A stretch of 64,000 nucleotides of DNA from Phlyctochytrium arcticum (Eukaryota > Chytridiomycota > Chytridiomycetes > Chytridiales > Chytridiaceae), in assembly GCA_025602905.1 (NCBI GenBank), contig JAHLKI010000020.1, positions 431,746 to 495,745 of the forward strand, read 5' to 3'. Below are positions 12,201-23,700 of this stretch, piece by piece. Every line of letters starts with the position of its first letter. Position 1 is the stretch's first letter. The translations under genes and the position numbers were made by a program. Under the pieces are notes generated by a model. That model did not search any database. It saw only the letters and a program-made list of their open reading frames with translations, and was not told where the DNA came from.

Positions 12201-12345
12201 CTTCCCCAGCTTGGTCATTGCCAAAGGGTAAGAGTAAATGCGGGGATGTCGAGCTTTTGGGAATGTAGCAGCGAAGTGCGGGATGGGATGGGTGGGTTAT
12301 GGCTTGGATGTAGATGTGGTGGGTGGGACAGGAATGGAGTGTCAT
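9291..12345 (-). CDS. NRPS-like adenylation-carrier protein with C-terminal ankyrin repeats
   Basis: Inferred exons, in transcript order, are 12345-12042, 11973-11704 and 11632-9291 (introns of 68 and 71 bp), giving 971 residues. The adenylation domain has all core signatures: YFTSGSTGRPKG split by intron 2, NIYGVTECCVYQT, LFRTGDIV, the hinge region GRLDTQIKINGQRVDLEEIE and the catalytic-lysine motif PRTRTGKVSRKVL. A carrier domain follows (LGCDSLTAVRVVKAL, with the phosphopantetheine serine). The last ~200 residues contain ankyrin-type units (TALHVAARAG, YGRTPLHWSVINGH). There is no condensation, reductase or thioesterase domain. The layout recalls the AASDH/ACSF4 group, in which an acyl-adenylating enzyme and carrier are joined to a repeat domain, there PQQ-type rather than ankyrin. 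The substrate is unknown. An acidic, Asp-rich linker lies between the A and T domains. Confidence 0.8.
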
Positions 12346-12661
12346 GTTGTTTGTTCGATAGGTGGGAATTTGGGTGAATTGAATTGTGCGTTTTGGAAGT
12401 GATCTCTAGGTAAAATTGACTTATGGGCATCTCTCTTCCCTTGTATCAAAATGTCGAAAGGGTAGATCAGGAAGAAGAAGCGTTGATATCGTTTCCTGCT
12501 GCAGTCATTCCACTCCAATGCTTTCCTCTCGGAGCCAGTTCAAAACCCGCTCTGGTCGGAATTTGAAAAACTCGACCTACGCCTGCGCCACACCATACCC
12601 ACCATTTGGCATTTGGGCACTTTTCCAAACGGTGATCTTGACAAAAATCCACAGAGCAAAC
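12346..12661. promoter_or_regulatory. Divergent intergenic region
   Basis: These 316 bp separate the adenylation protein (minus) from the zinc-cluster protein (plus) and must hold both promoters. I see no clear TATA box. Confidence 0.4.
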
Positions 12662-13537
12662 ATGACATCCCAACCCCCAAATCCAGCCCTCTACAAAAGC
12701 ATCAAGGCCCACAAATGCGACCGCTGCAGTCTCCTTTTGAATAACCCGGCCTGCCGCGTCCTCCACAAATACCATTCCCCCTGCCTGGCCTGCCTCCAAG
12801 CCAATCTCCCGTGCACATTTCAACACTCGGCCGAAAGGTCCAGCTCGACCCATTGTCGACGGATGAAAGAGCGGTTGAAAGGAAAAGGACATGCGGGGCC
12901 GAGCCATTCCATGTATTTTTTGCAGCGGCCTGTGGGGGATCCCCAGAAAGCGGTGGTGAGGGATCGGGAAGGGGCGCATATGTATCGGGACTGGAAGGAT
13001 TTGCCGAGGGAGTGGGGGCGGGATGATACTTCAATGTAATGATACTCCTTTTTTCTAACTTTTTGGTTGATGCGTTCCTCATTGTGATTTCTAGTCATTC
13101 CAAAACACCCCGGCTAGCCCCACCCCCATCATCCCTCCTAGACACGATCCACAGCGCTACTTCCCACTACTATGCATCCCGAATCAACCCCTCAAATCCA
13201 CCAGTCACCGACCATGCCCTCTCCTACACACTAAGCGGATCAGCCCTTATTGCTCTCGGCGTCATTGCCCAAGAATTGGTGTGGGATATGATGCCCGGTC
13301 GTCGTGGTCTGTTGTTTCCCAAATTTTTTTATCTCCCGTATACTCTCGCATCTAAATGTTTTGATGATAGGCGAAACCCTTACGCAGGCAGAACTGGATG
13401 CTGGACCGTCGTTTGCGACACTGATGGGGAGTAGCACGAATACGGATAAACTGAGGGTTTTTCTCCCGGCGCAGAAAAAGGAGTGGGATCAGACCTCGTT
13501 TAGGCGGAATCTGACGGATATACCCAAAATTGAGTAG
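12662..13537 (+). CDS. Small zinc-cluster protein with an Rrn10-like C-terminal region
   Basis: Inferred exons are 12662-13035, 13095-13306 and 13371-13537, giving 250 residues. Intron 1 has GTAATG, a TTCTAAC branch site and TTTCTAG; intron 2 has GTCTGT and ATAG. Both keep the frame. Residues ~18-57 hold six cysteines in the order CX2C, X8, C, X9, CX2C, X6, C, ending CLQANLPCTF. This resembles a fungal Zn2Cys6 cluster with a longer first loop. After the first intron, HYYASRI and LSGSALIALGVIAQELVWDM resemble the core of Rrn10, a subunit of the RNA polymerase I upstream activation factor. The Rrn10 link is tentative, based on the HYYA and SLI-LG-LIE pattern. An alternative is an unrelated small zinc-cluster regulator. 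Confidence 0.5.
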
Positions 13538-14305
13538 TAGCTCTCTTTATCTCTCTCTATTGCTCAATGTATATATTGAATCATGACCTTGATGACTGGT
13601 CAGGGTGTCGGTAGAGCAGGGTTTTCGATACTACCGGCTGCGGCTTCATCTCTTTCCCACGATATAGAGTTTCCCAACTATTTACCGATGGACAAAAATT
13701 TCTGGGGACTCTCCATGATTTGAGAACACACAAGGCATCTTGTTGTCCTGTTTCATACATGGAGAGATGCGGGATTATTGTAGAGTTCATTATGGTTCTT
13801 GCAACGTGTATGGGATTGCGCACCCCACCCGTTTATGTCTCACAATGTATTCTAAAACTTCTGGAAACCAGTGCACATGCCATCTGAGTGAAAATCTCAT
13901 TTTTCGCACGGTATCAATGCCCGGTATTTATATCCTGAATGACGAATATATCATAAGTGCAGCCTTAGATCGGCTGATGCTGATGGTTGATCCACCAAAA
14001 AGATGAGAATAAGGTAGAAGGTGCAAAAGGGCGGGTATTCTGAAGTCGTAGTCTAAGGTTCTTGTTCCAGCTCATTCGGGCTGTTCATTCACACGGCAGA
14101 AAACAGCAATCCGCCCATAAAAATTCTCACGCGCTACGCGCGCCGGAGATTTGGAGATCGAGAAAAATAAGAATGGAAATTTGAATGATGAGAGAAATGA
14201 CAAATCTATAGACATGAAGAAAAAGAATGTGTACAAGGATTTCTAAAGGGATACATTTTTTCTAGTCGGCTGCTGTGGACCGGCCGGTGAGCTGTTTGTG
14301 GGTCA

Positions 14306-14765
14306 TTACCACAGGCTCCAGCAAGCAGACGTAAGGTATGGGGCAGCGTCCGGTCGATGATGAAATACGATCGGACAGTGGCGGTAACCGTAATGGGGAC
14401 TCCCGGTTGCAGCGCAGTTTCGACAGTCGAGTAGCAGCGCTAGCCTTGAGAGACAAGCTCCCAACTCGAGCTGGAGCTTGGTTCCCGCGGCAAATGGTGT
14501 CTTGACCTCGCCGGTCAAAAGTACACGGTCATTGTGGGTGATATATACATCAGGCTTCTTGCGGTTATTCAAAGTGAATTCGATGCAAGCCATCTTCGTC
14601 CGTGTGGGTGGGAGCATGTTCTTGTACAGCGTCTTCCTCTACGGGGATAACAGCATTTTCCTCTACGAGAACAACAGGTTCTTCCTCCACGTGAGCAAGG
14701 CAGTGTTCCTCGGAGATGTTCTGACGTCTGGGCCTTTTGAAGGTACAAAGTTCGATTTGAACGTC
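14306..14765 (-). pseudogene. Degraded fragment with a PD-(D/E)xK-like motif
   Basis: Two adjacent minus-strand frames look coding. The upstream one (14765-14565) follows an acceptor-like CTGATCTAG and encodes an acidic peptide (HVEEEPVVLVEE). The other, shifted by one base (14590-14306), includes NNRKKPDVYITHND and VLLTGEVKTPF. PD, about 13 residues, then E-V-K is the spacing of PD-(D/E)xK nuclease folds, found for example in fungal Crinkler-like proteins and transposon proteins. The frame change, lack of an initiator context and abrupt end suggest a remnant. I do not recognise the family with confidence. Confidence 0.3.
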
Positions 14766-15126
14766 CTAGATCAGTTGACGATTGGCTCTTAAAAGAGTTG
14801 GCTGCCTCAACTCGGCAAGCTATCCAACCGGCAAGAATCATGCTAAGGAACATGACTCTCCGTATTGGTCTCAATTTGAGACAGTGAAAGCGAAGTCTGG
14901 GAAAGCTGAGGCCATATTGGCATCAAAATTCCGTAGTTCCACTTCAGGACGGCTGAAAGTGAATGGTCAGCGGTTGGTAACAAAAGCTCGACAGCCTCAC
15001 CTTTTTGCGTGCATCCGATCAGGCTGAAAATGAAAACCAATCACAATCGCATTTAAGCCCATGTGCATGGCATCGGGCCTTTGGGCCGTATCGTTTGGGT
15101 GACAGGCTCTTCGACCGTGATCGGTA

Positions 15127-15202
15127 CGTGAGACCGTACAGGCTCTCAGATCATGATACGTGAGAGAACGCGTGAGACCGTTCGTGAGACCGAGTGAGAC
15201 CG
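15127..15202 (+). repeat. CGTGAGACCG tandem/dispersed motif upstream of LEO1
   Basis: CGTGAGACCG occurs at 15127-15136, 15171-15180 and 15183-15192, with a variant AGTGAGACCG at 15193-15202 and a half copy near 15159. The array ends 66 bp before the first candidate ATG of LEO1, so it may be promoter or leader sequence. Confidence 0.6.
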
Positions 15203-15267
15203 AGAGGAGCGAAACCAGGTGGGTGGCTGCGCCACCAGAGGCTACAGTAGTCTGAGTGTCCTGAGGC

Positions 15268-17192
15268 ATGTCGTCCAGCAAAGAGTTTGAGACAGCAACA
15301 ATGGAAGATCTTTTCGGTTCAGATTCCGACGGCGAAGCCCAAAACAAGCGGCCTAACCCATCCTCCAATCGTCGTGCTCATGACAGTGATGACGCTCAAG
15401 AGTCTGACACTGCCAAAAACGCAAATGACGAACCCAATACCACCGACATACATCGCGGACGATCTCCCTCCCGGTCCCCTCCCGCATCCCTCCGCTCATC
15501 CTCCCGATCCCAGTCCCGCTCACCGTCCCGGTCTCCGCCCCGGTCAACCGGCTCCCAGTCTGATTCTGAACGAAAAGTGATTGTGGCTCCCGAAAGCGCG
15601 GATGAAGAACAACGTAGTAGTGGGGGAGGAGAAAGTGAGGTCGAGCGAGTGAGGAAGAGTATAAAGAAGCGACGACGGGTGCGCGAGGAAGAAGAGGAGG
15701 AGCGGGGGCGATCTAGTGGGATTGAGGGTGGGGCAGGTGCAGGTGCAGAGGATGATGTGGAAGCGGATTTGTTTGGAGGGGCAAGTTCAGAGTACGAAAC
15801 GTTTTGACGAAATGGTTTAAGTGAGTCCTTGCAGCTGACAGTTTGAATGTATAGTGAGGAAGGGGGAAGTGATCGGGCCCAAATCCCTCCTCGGCGGCCA
15901 CCAAAACCTGAATCGAAACTTGACATGTCGGTTCCGAAAATACCCCGCTTTATTCACGAGGGTCAAGAGGTTCGTATTGGACACCTGGTGCTGGATTGCG
16001 TTGTGGTCAGGAAACAAACTTATGTTGATGTTTCTTCAGGTTTATTTGGTCCGCCCGCCGAATTTCATGGGGCTTGAGCATAAGCCTTTCGATCCCAAAA
16101 CGTTTAGTGAAGAGGAGGAGGCCCTTCGACGGGAGCAAGAAGGGGCGACGCACGTTAGCGTGGAGAACACCATACGGTGGAGATCAGTTGTGGATGAGCA
16201 TGGACAGGTACGGTGCTCAATCTGTACCCAAGTAAAAGCACGGCTTTAATGACACGGGTATCTACTTAGGAGCGAAAGGAATCGAATGCACGGCTTGTCC
16301 GGTGGTCAGACAATACCGTTTCTCTAATGCTAGGAAACGAGTTTTTTGACGCCAACACAACCGAAGGCTCCCAACACCAATATCTGACTGTCCAATTTCC
16401 ACAAGAGGGAATCTTTCAGACGCAGGCTCGTATGCCCAAAACGATGATGTTTAGACCTTATGGAGTAAATCAGCTGGTGCATCGTAAACTCACTCGTGAG
16501 ATTGCGATCAAGCACGAAAAGAAGATCAAAACCAAGCAAATTGTGACCATGATGGACCCCGAGAAGCAACGGGAGGCACTTGAGCGGGTTCGTTTTTATC
16601 GTAGTTTTTTTTTGACAAGTATGAAGAAAGGGACTCATGAATTTATGTTTAAAAGGCGGAAATGGAAAAGATGCGGGCGCGAAGACGTCTCGAGTCGAAA
16701 CGTCGAAACACGGCCTTGTCGCGTGGATTAACGGCACGGGGCTTGGAAGATGATTCCGAAGATGAAGCCATGTATCTTCGGGGCAATGAAGGCATACGGA
16801 GAGCGTTTGACGGATACGACGATGATTTTGGTAGGTTTAAGACGACCCGATTTTTTGCAATCGCACGCTTATTAACGTGGTATTCAAATTCAGTCGTGAA
16901 TGATGAGGAAGACGATGAAGATGAAGAAGAACGTCGGGAGGCCGAACGCCGCGACCGTATCATGAGAGCTAAACAAGCCCCTGAAACGCCTCGCAACGCC
17001 AACCCGTCCCAAGGCTCATCCAGTTCATCTCACTTGCCTCCGAAAGCAGATCCTGCCTCCCGTGCCGATAGACGTCCGCCCCGACCAAGTAAACGAGTTG
17101 GTGATGATGCTATGGATGTTGATCGAGATGATGTCGGAGTCTCGCGGTCAAAGAAGAAACGTCACATTATTTCGAGTGATGAGGATGACTAG
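15268..17192 (+). CDS. LEO1: Paf1-complex subunit Leo1
   Basis: Inferred exons are 15268-15791, 15855-15969, 16040-16207, 16270-16587, 16656-16830 and 16894-17192, giving 532 residues. All five introns are 62-70 bp and keep the frame. The protein has the acidic/Ser-Arg-rich N-terminus MEDLFGSDSDGE, then the Leo1 core: KIPRFIHEGQE, YLVRPPNFMGLEHKPFDP, VSVENTIRWR, RLVRWSDNTVSLMLGNEFFD and MFRPYGVNQLVHRKLTREI. A long charged C-terminus with a nuclear-type KKKRH near the end follows. Leo1 works in the nucleus in the RNA polymerase II elongation and histone-modification Paf1 complex. The ATG at 15301 (CAACAATGG) has the better context and gives the usual Leo1 start; 15268 adds 11 residues. It converges with GDA1, 214 bp away. 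Confidence 0.93.
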
Positions 17193-17406
17193 AGTATCTT
17201 ATACTGTTTGTCCTCGAAAAAGAGTTTGTGTATACCATTAGTTCACTGGAGCAATAGCACATTTTTGAGGGGTTGTTATTGTTATTAAATTAAGTACATG
17301 GGTATGATTGACTACAAGAGTCTGCGGCAGAAGTTTAAGGACATTGGCGTTGACAGAGGATTTGCGGCAACCGTTGGGCAACAGAGCACTACACCATATA
17401 CTCTGT

Positions 17407-19009
17407 TTAAAATGGTACTTCTTTGACACACAATGCATGTCCATCTGTCCCCCAGCCATCCAAAATGTTTAGTGCCGCCCCCAAACACCATCCTGTTTCC
17501 ACCCCTCCAATCTTCTTTGCGGTCTTCAGAATCCGATCATCTGGAATCTCGTACCCAACGCTGAGTAAACCATACATGAATCCCAAGTCGGTACACCACT
17601 CTGGATCCGCAAACAATTTCGTGGCGGTGCGTCCCGCTGGACCATCCATCTCATCGGGCGACATTTTGCCGGCACATACTTTCTCCGCCGCGTCCCGAAG
17701 TTGGCCTACTGAAAATCCCAGGTCCGAGACCATTCCAAACGGTTCGGCAAACTTGTCGTAGAAATACGAAAAGGCGTATATGTCGTTGTCAGCAAAACTG
17801 GCCGTTAACGATGGTTGATAAACGCCGTCAAAGGAGCACGATTGGCGAGAGATGTAGTCAGCCGGACATTTTTGTTTATCAAAGAGGTTGGTTTCGATAA
17901 ATCGGTGGCATTCCTTATGTCCCTGAGCTGAGCCAGTCACGTCATGCGTGAGACCATCATCGTCAAGGTATTCATCTGTATGACCCAATGCATAGCATGG
18001 CCAGCGCTTGTTGGCCACGGATGCGTCTTTGAGGCGCCGGCGGCCTTGCATGAGGCCATAACCATCGTACGAGTGTTGGTACAGGATATACGTGTGATTG
18101 CCAAATTCGAGTTCGTACTTGTGATCTCCGGGTTCAAGAGGGGTAGACGGGCGGGGCTCGAAAACAATCTGTGTTGATCCCCCGCCCAAGTCCATAATGG
18201 CGGCTGTGGGCATTCGGACCTTCTCACCAATGCGCTTGAGGAGGTAGTTGACTGTGATCCAGGCAAACACCCCCTCGTCTTTCCCTGCCATGATCTCAAC
18301 CGCATTCGGTCCAGCAAGAGCAAACGGGTATTGTTTCTGTAATTTCGACTTTACCGCGGCCAGGATTAGATCGCCCTTGCCCCCTTTCAGCATTCGAAGT
18401 CCCGCTGTAGCTTTCACAGTGATTGGAGTGCATTTCTGAACATTTTTGGGCACGTTGCTGAGCGCTACTTGCAGCAGTGGGTCAAGGGAATTGGCAGCTT
18501 GCTCTGGCGTTGTAAAAGTGGGTGAACTAAGCCCAGGCTCCACATGATGGAACACCTCGTTTTCCAATGTGGGATTCACACCATTACAATGATTGAAAAT
18601 ATAGACATGGATCCGCGAACCAGTCGACCCTGCATCAAGAATCAGCGCGTATTGCTTGGGAGGAAGTCCGGCTGGAGGGGTACACGCAAGACTTGCAACT
18701 TCTGTTTTCCCACTATTTGATGGGTCTAAAAACAAGTCTCTTAGCGCAGTTTGGGCAAATCATGAGCATTCAGACAGAAAGAAACTTCCTACATGATATC
18801 AAATACGCGGGTAGGAGCCAATACAATATCCCAGCAGCAGCTAGTAATCCCAAAAGCCCTCGAAAGAACAGTGGTGGTCTTCGCAGACTTCGTCGCCCTC
18901 CGTGATCTCTTTCTGAAGTATTGTACGGCAAGAAAGGAGACCCCTTTCTGCTACGGCTATACGCACTCGTCCCGTGCAAATTTGGTGTGGGAAACTGGTT
19001 TATTGACAT
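17407..19009 (-). CDS. GDA1: Golgi guanosine/uridine diphosphatase (GDA1/CD39 family)
   Basis: Inferred exons are 19009-18793 and 18725-17407 (67 bp intron, phase 1), giving 511 residues, close to yeast Gda1 (518). A short basic cytosolic N-terminus precedes one membrane helix (FFRGLLGLLAAAGILYWLLP), so it is a type II Golgi protein. Apyrase conserved regions are visible in order: ILDAGSTGSRIHVYIF, VKATAGLRML, GKDEGVFAWITVNYLL and MDLGGGSTQIVF. The enzyme hydrolyses GDP/UDP released by Golgi glycosyltransferases, so that nucleotide-sugar antiporters can keep running. It is transcribed divergently from the dihydroorotase gene across 208 bp. Confidence 0.92.
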
Positions 19010-19217
19010 GGTTTGGCCTTTACATTAGCACTGCAATCGTGAATTTCGCATTTTGAAAGGCTGCAACCCTGGTCGCAACCTCATCGAATTACGTGGTGCT
19101 GCGCATCTATGTGATTCATGTTGTTGCCATGGCATCATGATAAGATGCTGGCATCTGCCTGGCTTGTCACCGACATTTCAACAATTTCGAGTCCTTTTTC
19201 GACGGTCACTTTAGTAC

Positions 19218-20511
19218 ATGATGTCGGTCAATACACTTTCGATCCCACTGGCGGATGATTTCCACACCCATCTTCGACAGGGTGCTCTCATGCACGCGGT
19301 TACTCCTTTACTCAAGGGTAGCGGGGTGGCAACCGCGTATGTGATGGTAGCTATCTTTGTTTACATTTGTCTCAAAACCACGTATTAAAGTAAATTATGA
19401 ATATTTCATAGCCAAACCTTAAGCCTCCAGTGACAACTACTGCTCGGGCTCTTGAATACAAGCAGGAGCTGGAGGCACTGGCCCCGGATGTCACATTCTT
19501 GATGACTTTGTACCTGTGTCCAGAGCTGACCCCGGATGAGATTCGAAAGGCCGCCGCGGCTGGCATCGCGGGTAATGTCGAGTGATGCTCACTGTCCAAT
19601 TCAGTTAATGGTACTAAATCCATGATCACTTCAGGAGTTAAGTCATATCCTCGAGGAGTAACTACAAACTCCGACGGCGGAATAGAGAGTTATACTGCTT
19701 ACTACCCAGTTTTCCGGGCTATGGAAGAGGTTGACATGGTTCTCAATCTCCACGGAGAAATTCCCAGCGATGCTGAGGAGGTGAGATCAAAGAGCCTTCA
19801 CGTATCCTCTGCTTTATACTTATAAAGACATGCGCAGGGTGTTTGTGTCATGAATGCTGAAGAGCGGTTCTTGAAACATCTCGCGGAACTTCATCGTGAC
19901 TTTCCTAAGCTGCGCATAGTGCTTGAGCACGCGACTTCCAAAGCTGCCGTCGAAATGGTAAGCAGTTGTATTGGCACCCATCAGCAACCCGATATTCAAA
20001 GGTCTGACAGGTCAAATCCCTGGGGCCCACTGTGGGATGTACCATCACAGTCCACCACCTCTCTCTGATTGTTGATGATTGGGCCGGTCAATGTCATCAT
20101 TTCTGTAAGCCTGTCGCCAAATACCCATCCGACCGAGCTGCTCTACAGAACGTAGTAAAAGAAGCCCATCCGCGTTTCTTTCTGGGCACAGATTCGGCTC
20201 CCCATCCGAGACACTACAAGGAGAGCGGCACGGCTGTTGCGGGTGTTTTCACAACTCCTCTAGTGTTGCCATACTTGGCAACCATTCTGGAGTCATTCGG
20301 CGCCTTGGATCAACTACAGGGCTTTGCGTGTGAGTTTGGAAGGCAATTCTACAAGTTGGCGCCACGGGCAACAGATGCCCCAATTGCAACACTCGTACGA
20401 AAAGAGCAAATTGTGCCCGCGCAATACAGCTTCTCTGACGAGGAGGGGGTTGAGAGGTCAATAGTACCGTTCCTCGCGAATCAGACGCTGACATGGTCGA
20501 TAGCAGCATGA
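19218..20511 (+). CDS. URA4: Dihydroorotase (Ura4 type)
   Basis: Inferred exons are 19218-19346, 19412-19571, 19635-19780, 19838-19957 and 20011-20511, giving 351 residues; introns are 53-65 bp. Signatures run in order: metal-binding DDFHTHLRQG, VMPNLKPPVTT across intron 1, GVKSYPRGVTTNSD with the carbamylated-lysine position, LNLHGEIP, VMNAEERFLKHL, LEHATSKAAVEMV, TVHHLSLI, and LGTDSAPHPRHYKE with the catalytic Asp. It closes N-carbamoyl-aspartate to dihydroorotate in pyrimidine synthesis in the cytosol. Two ATGs stand in tandem at 19218 and 19221, and either could start translation. It ends 229 bp from the 3' end of Dicer. Confidence 0.95.
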
Positions 20512-20740
20512 TAGGCGTTCTCGGCTTATCAAATAGATACATTTCTCAAATAAATCAATGATATGATATTTATGGTGGGTATCAGTCAACGCAGTAAATA
20601 TATAAGTTAAAGATTATGATCGTCATCCCGGTCTCCCGATCAGACCATGCGCCAGAGTGTGAATCGCGTGTACTTCTTATACTATAGAATTCCCTCAAAA
20701 GGGTGTGACTGGTGGCCGCGCGAGTAATAATGAGGTGTGC

Positions 20741-23700
20741 TCAGTCCTCATTCTCCGAGTTCTCCGCCTGGTTCTCGACGCTGGGGGCGATGATATCGGC
20801 GGGATTGCAAGGACAGTGCTCAGTATTTTTGAGCACGCTGACTGCCAATTCTGCAGCTGCGCGTCGCGCAGTACGCTTATTGGGCCCCTTGGCCTCGCCA
20901 ATAACAGTGCCGTGATAGGTATATTTACAGGTAAACGACGCCTCTTCCACATCAGTTGGGAAACTTATGAAAGTGTTAGTTAGTACTGTAAAGACGAATT
21001 TGCTGCTGATGGATACGTACTGTTCAACAAGTTCGCGGCACTTCGTTCGTTGGTTCCACTGGGCTATGAATTGTACTGCGCTTAGCTTGGACTGCTCTTC
21101 GGCGACAGTGCAATTGGCATTTCCATATCCAGCGCGCTCAAAGCTATTCCACCATGGGTCTATGATTATCTTTTTGATAATTAGCCAGACCTTGTCAAGA
21201 TCACATGAGCAATCCAGGAATGCTGCTCCAATTAACGATTCCACCACATCGCCCGCGGCCTTTGGCGGATCAACTTGCGTCCAAAACAGCTCTGTAGACA
21301 CATCAGAGTCGGAACTGCCCTGGTTCAGCTCCACTTTCTTCTCCTGGAGTTGGTCACTGAATGATGTGAACTCCGATGCAAGAAAACTACTCATGTGTAT
21401 AAGCTTGCGAGGTAATCCGAGATGCCAACTCACGCATCCAAGAAACTGGTTGTTGACTAGAGCTGACCGACTGACGGTGAGCTGATGAGGGGAAAGTTCC
21501 GGGCTAATTTGAAACAGATGTCGCGTGATCAAGTATCCAAGAACAGCGTCGCCGAGAAATTCAAGACGTTGGTAGGAGTTCGTAATTGGGCCAAGGTTGA
21601 TCGCCGTAGGATGTGTGAGGGCTTCCTGTATCAACGTGCGGTCTCTGTACTTGTAACCCAGTTCGGCCTCAACTGCTTCCATAGTAGCTTCTGACAAGTC
21701 CGGCTTCGAGCGTGAAATCGCTTCTCTGTGCGCTACAGAAAGCTTATGATATACGCCCCAGTCTGCCTCGTTGTTCTGTCCAAGCAGTCTGACTATACAC
21801 GCCGCCCCACCGGTTGTTCCACCGCTAGCTGCGCATGCCCCGATCAACGCTTCCACAATATCGGCCACTGTTTTGTCACTCAGTTGATGTAGGGAACCAC
21901 CTTCATCGTTCTGTATAGGTGGAACCCAAGTTTTACGATGGAATCTCTTGCCCAACGCGTACCCTTCAAGATCAATTTTTGCTGCAGCGGCTCGCAGTGC
22001 TTTGTTCGCTTCCACCCGGTTACGCATTTTCGACAGGTTTCCTTCATGCCAAGTCGGGAAGTGCGCGAAGAGATGAAAAGTCTGATGCACTTTGAGGAAA
22101 CTATCACCGAGCGTTTCAAACCGCTCATAGTTACAGACAGGATCAACCGCTGGAGTGGTCAGTGCGATTCGAATGTCATCGAGATCCGCACTCATAGGTG
22201 ACAGCTGTTGGTTGTCGTCCCCAGCTTGGTGCCCGATGTTGGCCAAATCGCCCGCCAGTAGCCGATGCTGGATGTGTTCCATCGCGGGGGGCAACACAAA
22301 CGCACCGCGCAAGATTCTAGCCGGAATCTGATGTATCGAGCAGGCCTGCGGTAAAAGATGTACAGACTCCCCTAGGTTTTGTCCCACAATATGTCGTGCC
22401 TCAATCAGCGGCTGCTCCTTTCGAATATTTCCTTCAAACTTCAGGCGGTACTTGTAAAAATCGGCCAGATTAAAGAAATTTTTGAGATTTCCGATCTCTG
22501 TGTCGGGGGTCGCGCTCCATAGGACGTTTAATGGAATGTAAAGCCGATTCCAATGGGCAGGATTCTCGAGTACTGTGTCTTCAAATGAAGACGTTTCCAG
22601 TCCACCATCCTCACGAAGCAGCTGCCTTGGTTCCTCTAAAGTTTGGTTAACAGCGCCCCAATCAATGCGATCTACTGGAGGTAAGCTTGTTTGTTGCGAG
22701 TTGGATCGTAGCGGCACAGTGATGGCTGCCCACTCGACGTCGGATTTGACATCGCTGCGCAGGATGGATTTGAATAGCAAATGGTGAAACGACCTGACAG
22801 CTGTCAGTTGAGCTTCAGTTAGATGGAAACTCGTCGACATCGGGACCAATTTCACAGTAAATTGTTTCTTTTCTTCGGTACTGATAATCAACCGCATTGC
22901 TGGCATGGGACGGTCCCCAACGGTTAGAATTGCAACGTGCGCAAAATCAAAGTCGCTGCCTGCTATCTCGAGCTGGCTCATCCAAATTGGGGAGTCGGTC
23001 GTCCAAGTGCCTTTCCAAAGGTTTGGAGTTTTGAGTCGGAACTGTAGAACTTGTCTTCTCTCGCGCGTTGGAAGCGGTCCAAATGCATTCGCGATATGTT
23101 CCTCCAAGAACTTCGCATCGTACTTCTTTGGGGTTAGATGGTCTGTCAACTCACCGAGCCGGTGTAAGGTTTTGACAGCTTCGAACGCTGCCAACTGCTT
23201 GGCACCTCGCTTGGTCGAAGCAGGCGGTCCAGCGGCATATCTAACAGCCGCCGGCACTGCATTCGGCAATGTAATGCAAACTTTGAAACTTAAACCGACC
23301 ATATCCATCACATCATCATCATCCCACAAAGCGGCGCGTGAACATTGGAAACGAGGCAGCGTGGAAGAGCATGTATCCGATGGTAATAGTGAGCAATAAT
23401 GATAAAGACGCCCGATGGCCCAAAATGGGGTGATTGTTGCCCCGGTGGTCGGAACGGTATAAATGTGAGAACTATCCAACACCACGCCGTGTAACAATGC
23501 TTCCGTAGCCAGATCAGACCGAGTTTGTAGTTGCATTTGCATTTCTCTTTCCGACTGCTGCATATTTGCTAACTTTTTTGCCTCCGCGGCTTGTGTCCGC
23601 TCTGAAAGAATAATCATTTTGGAAGCGATGTGCCGAGCCCTTCCTCGGGATTGGATGTAGTTGACAAGTGTCTGCCCAAAATCAAAACGAATAACAAGCA

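Larger units (their letters stand above)
13538..15267. other. Intergenic region with a degraded coding fragment and tandem repeats
   Basis: Most of this 1.7 kb shows nothing I recognise. A coding-like minus-strand fragment lies at 14306-14765 and a tandem repeat at 15127-15202; both are listed separately. Confidence 0.5.
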
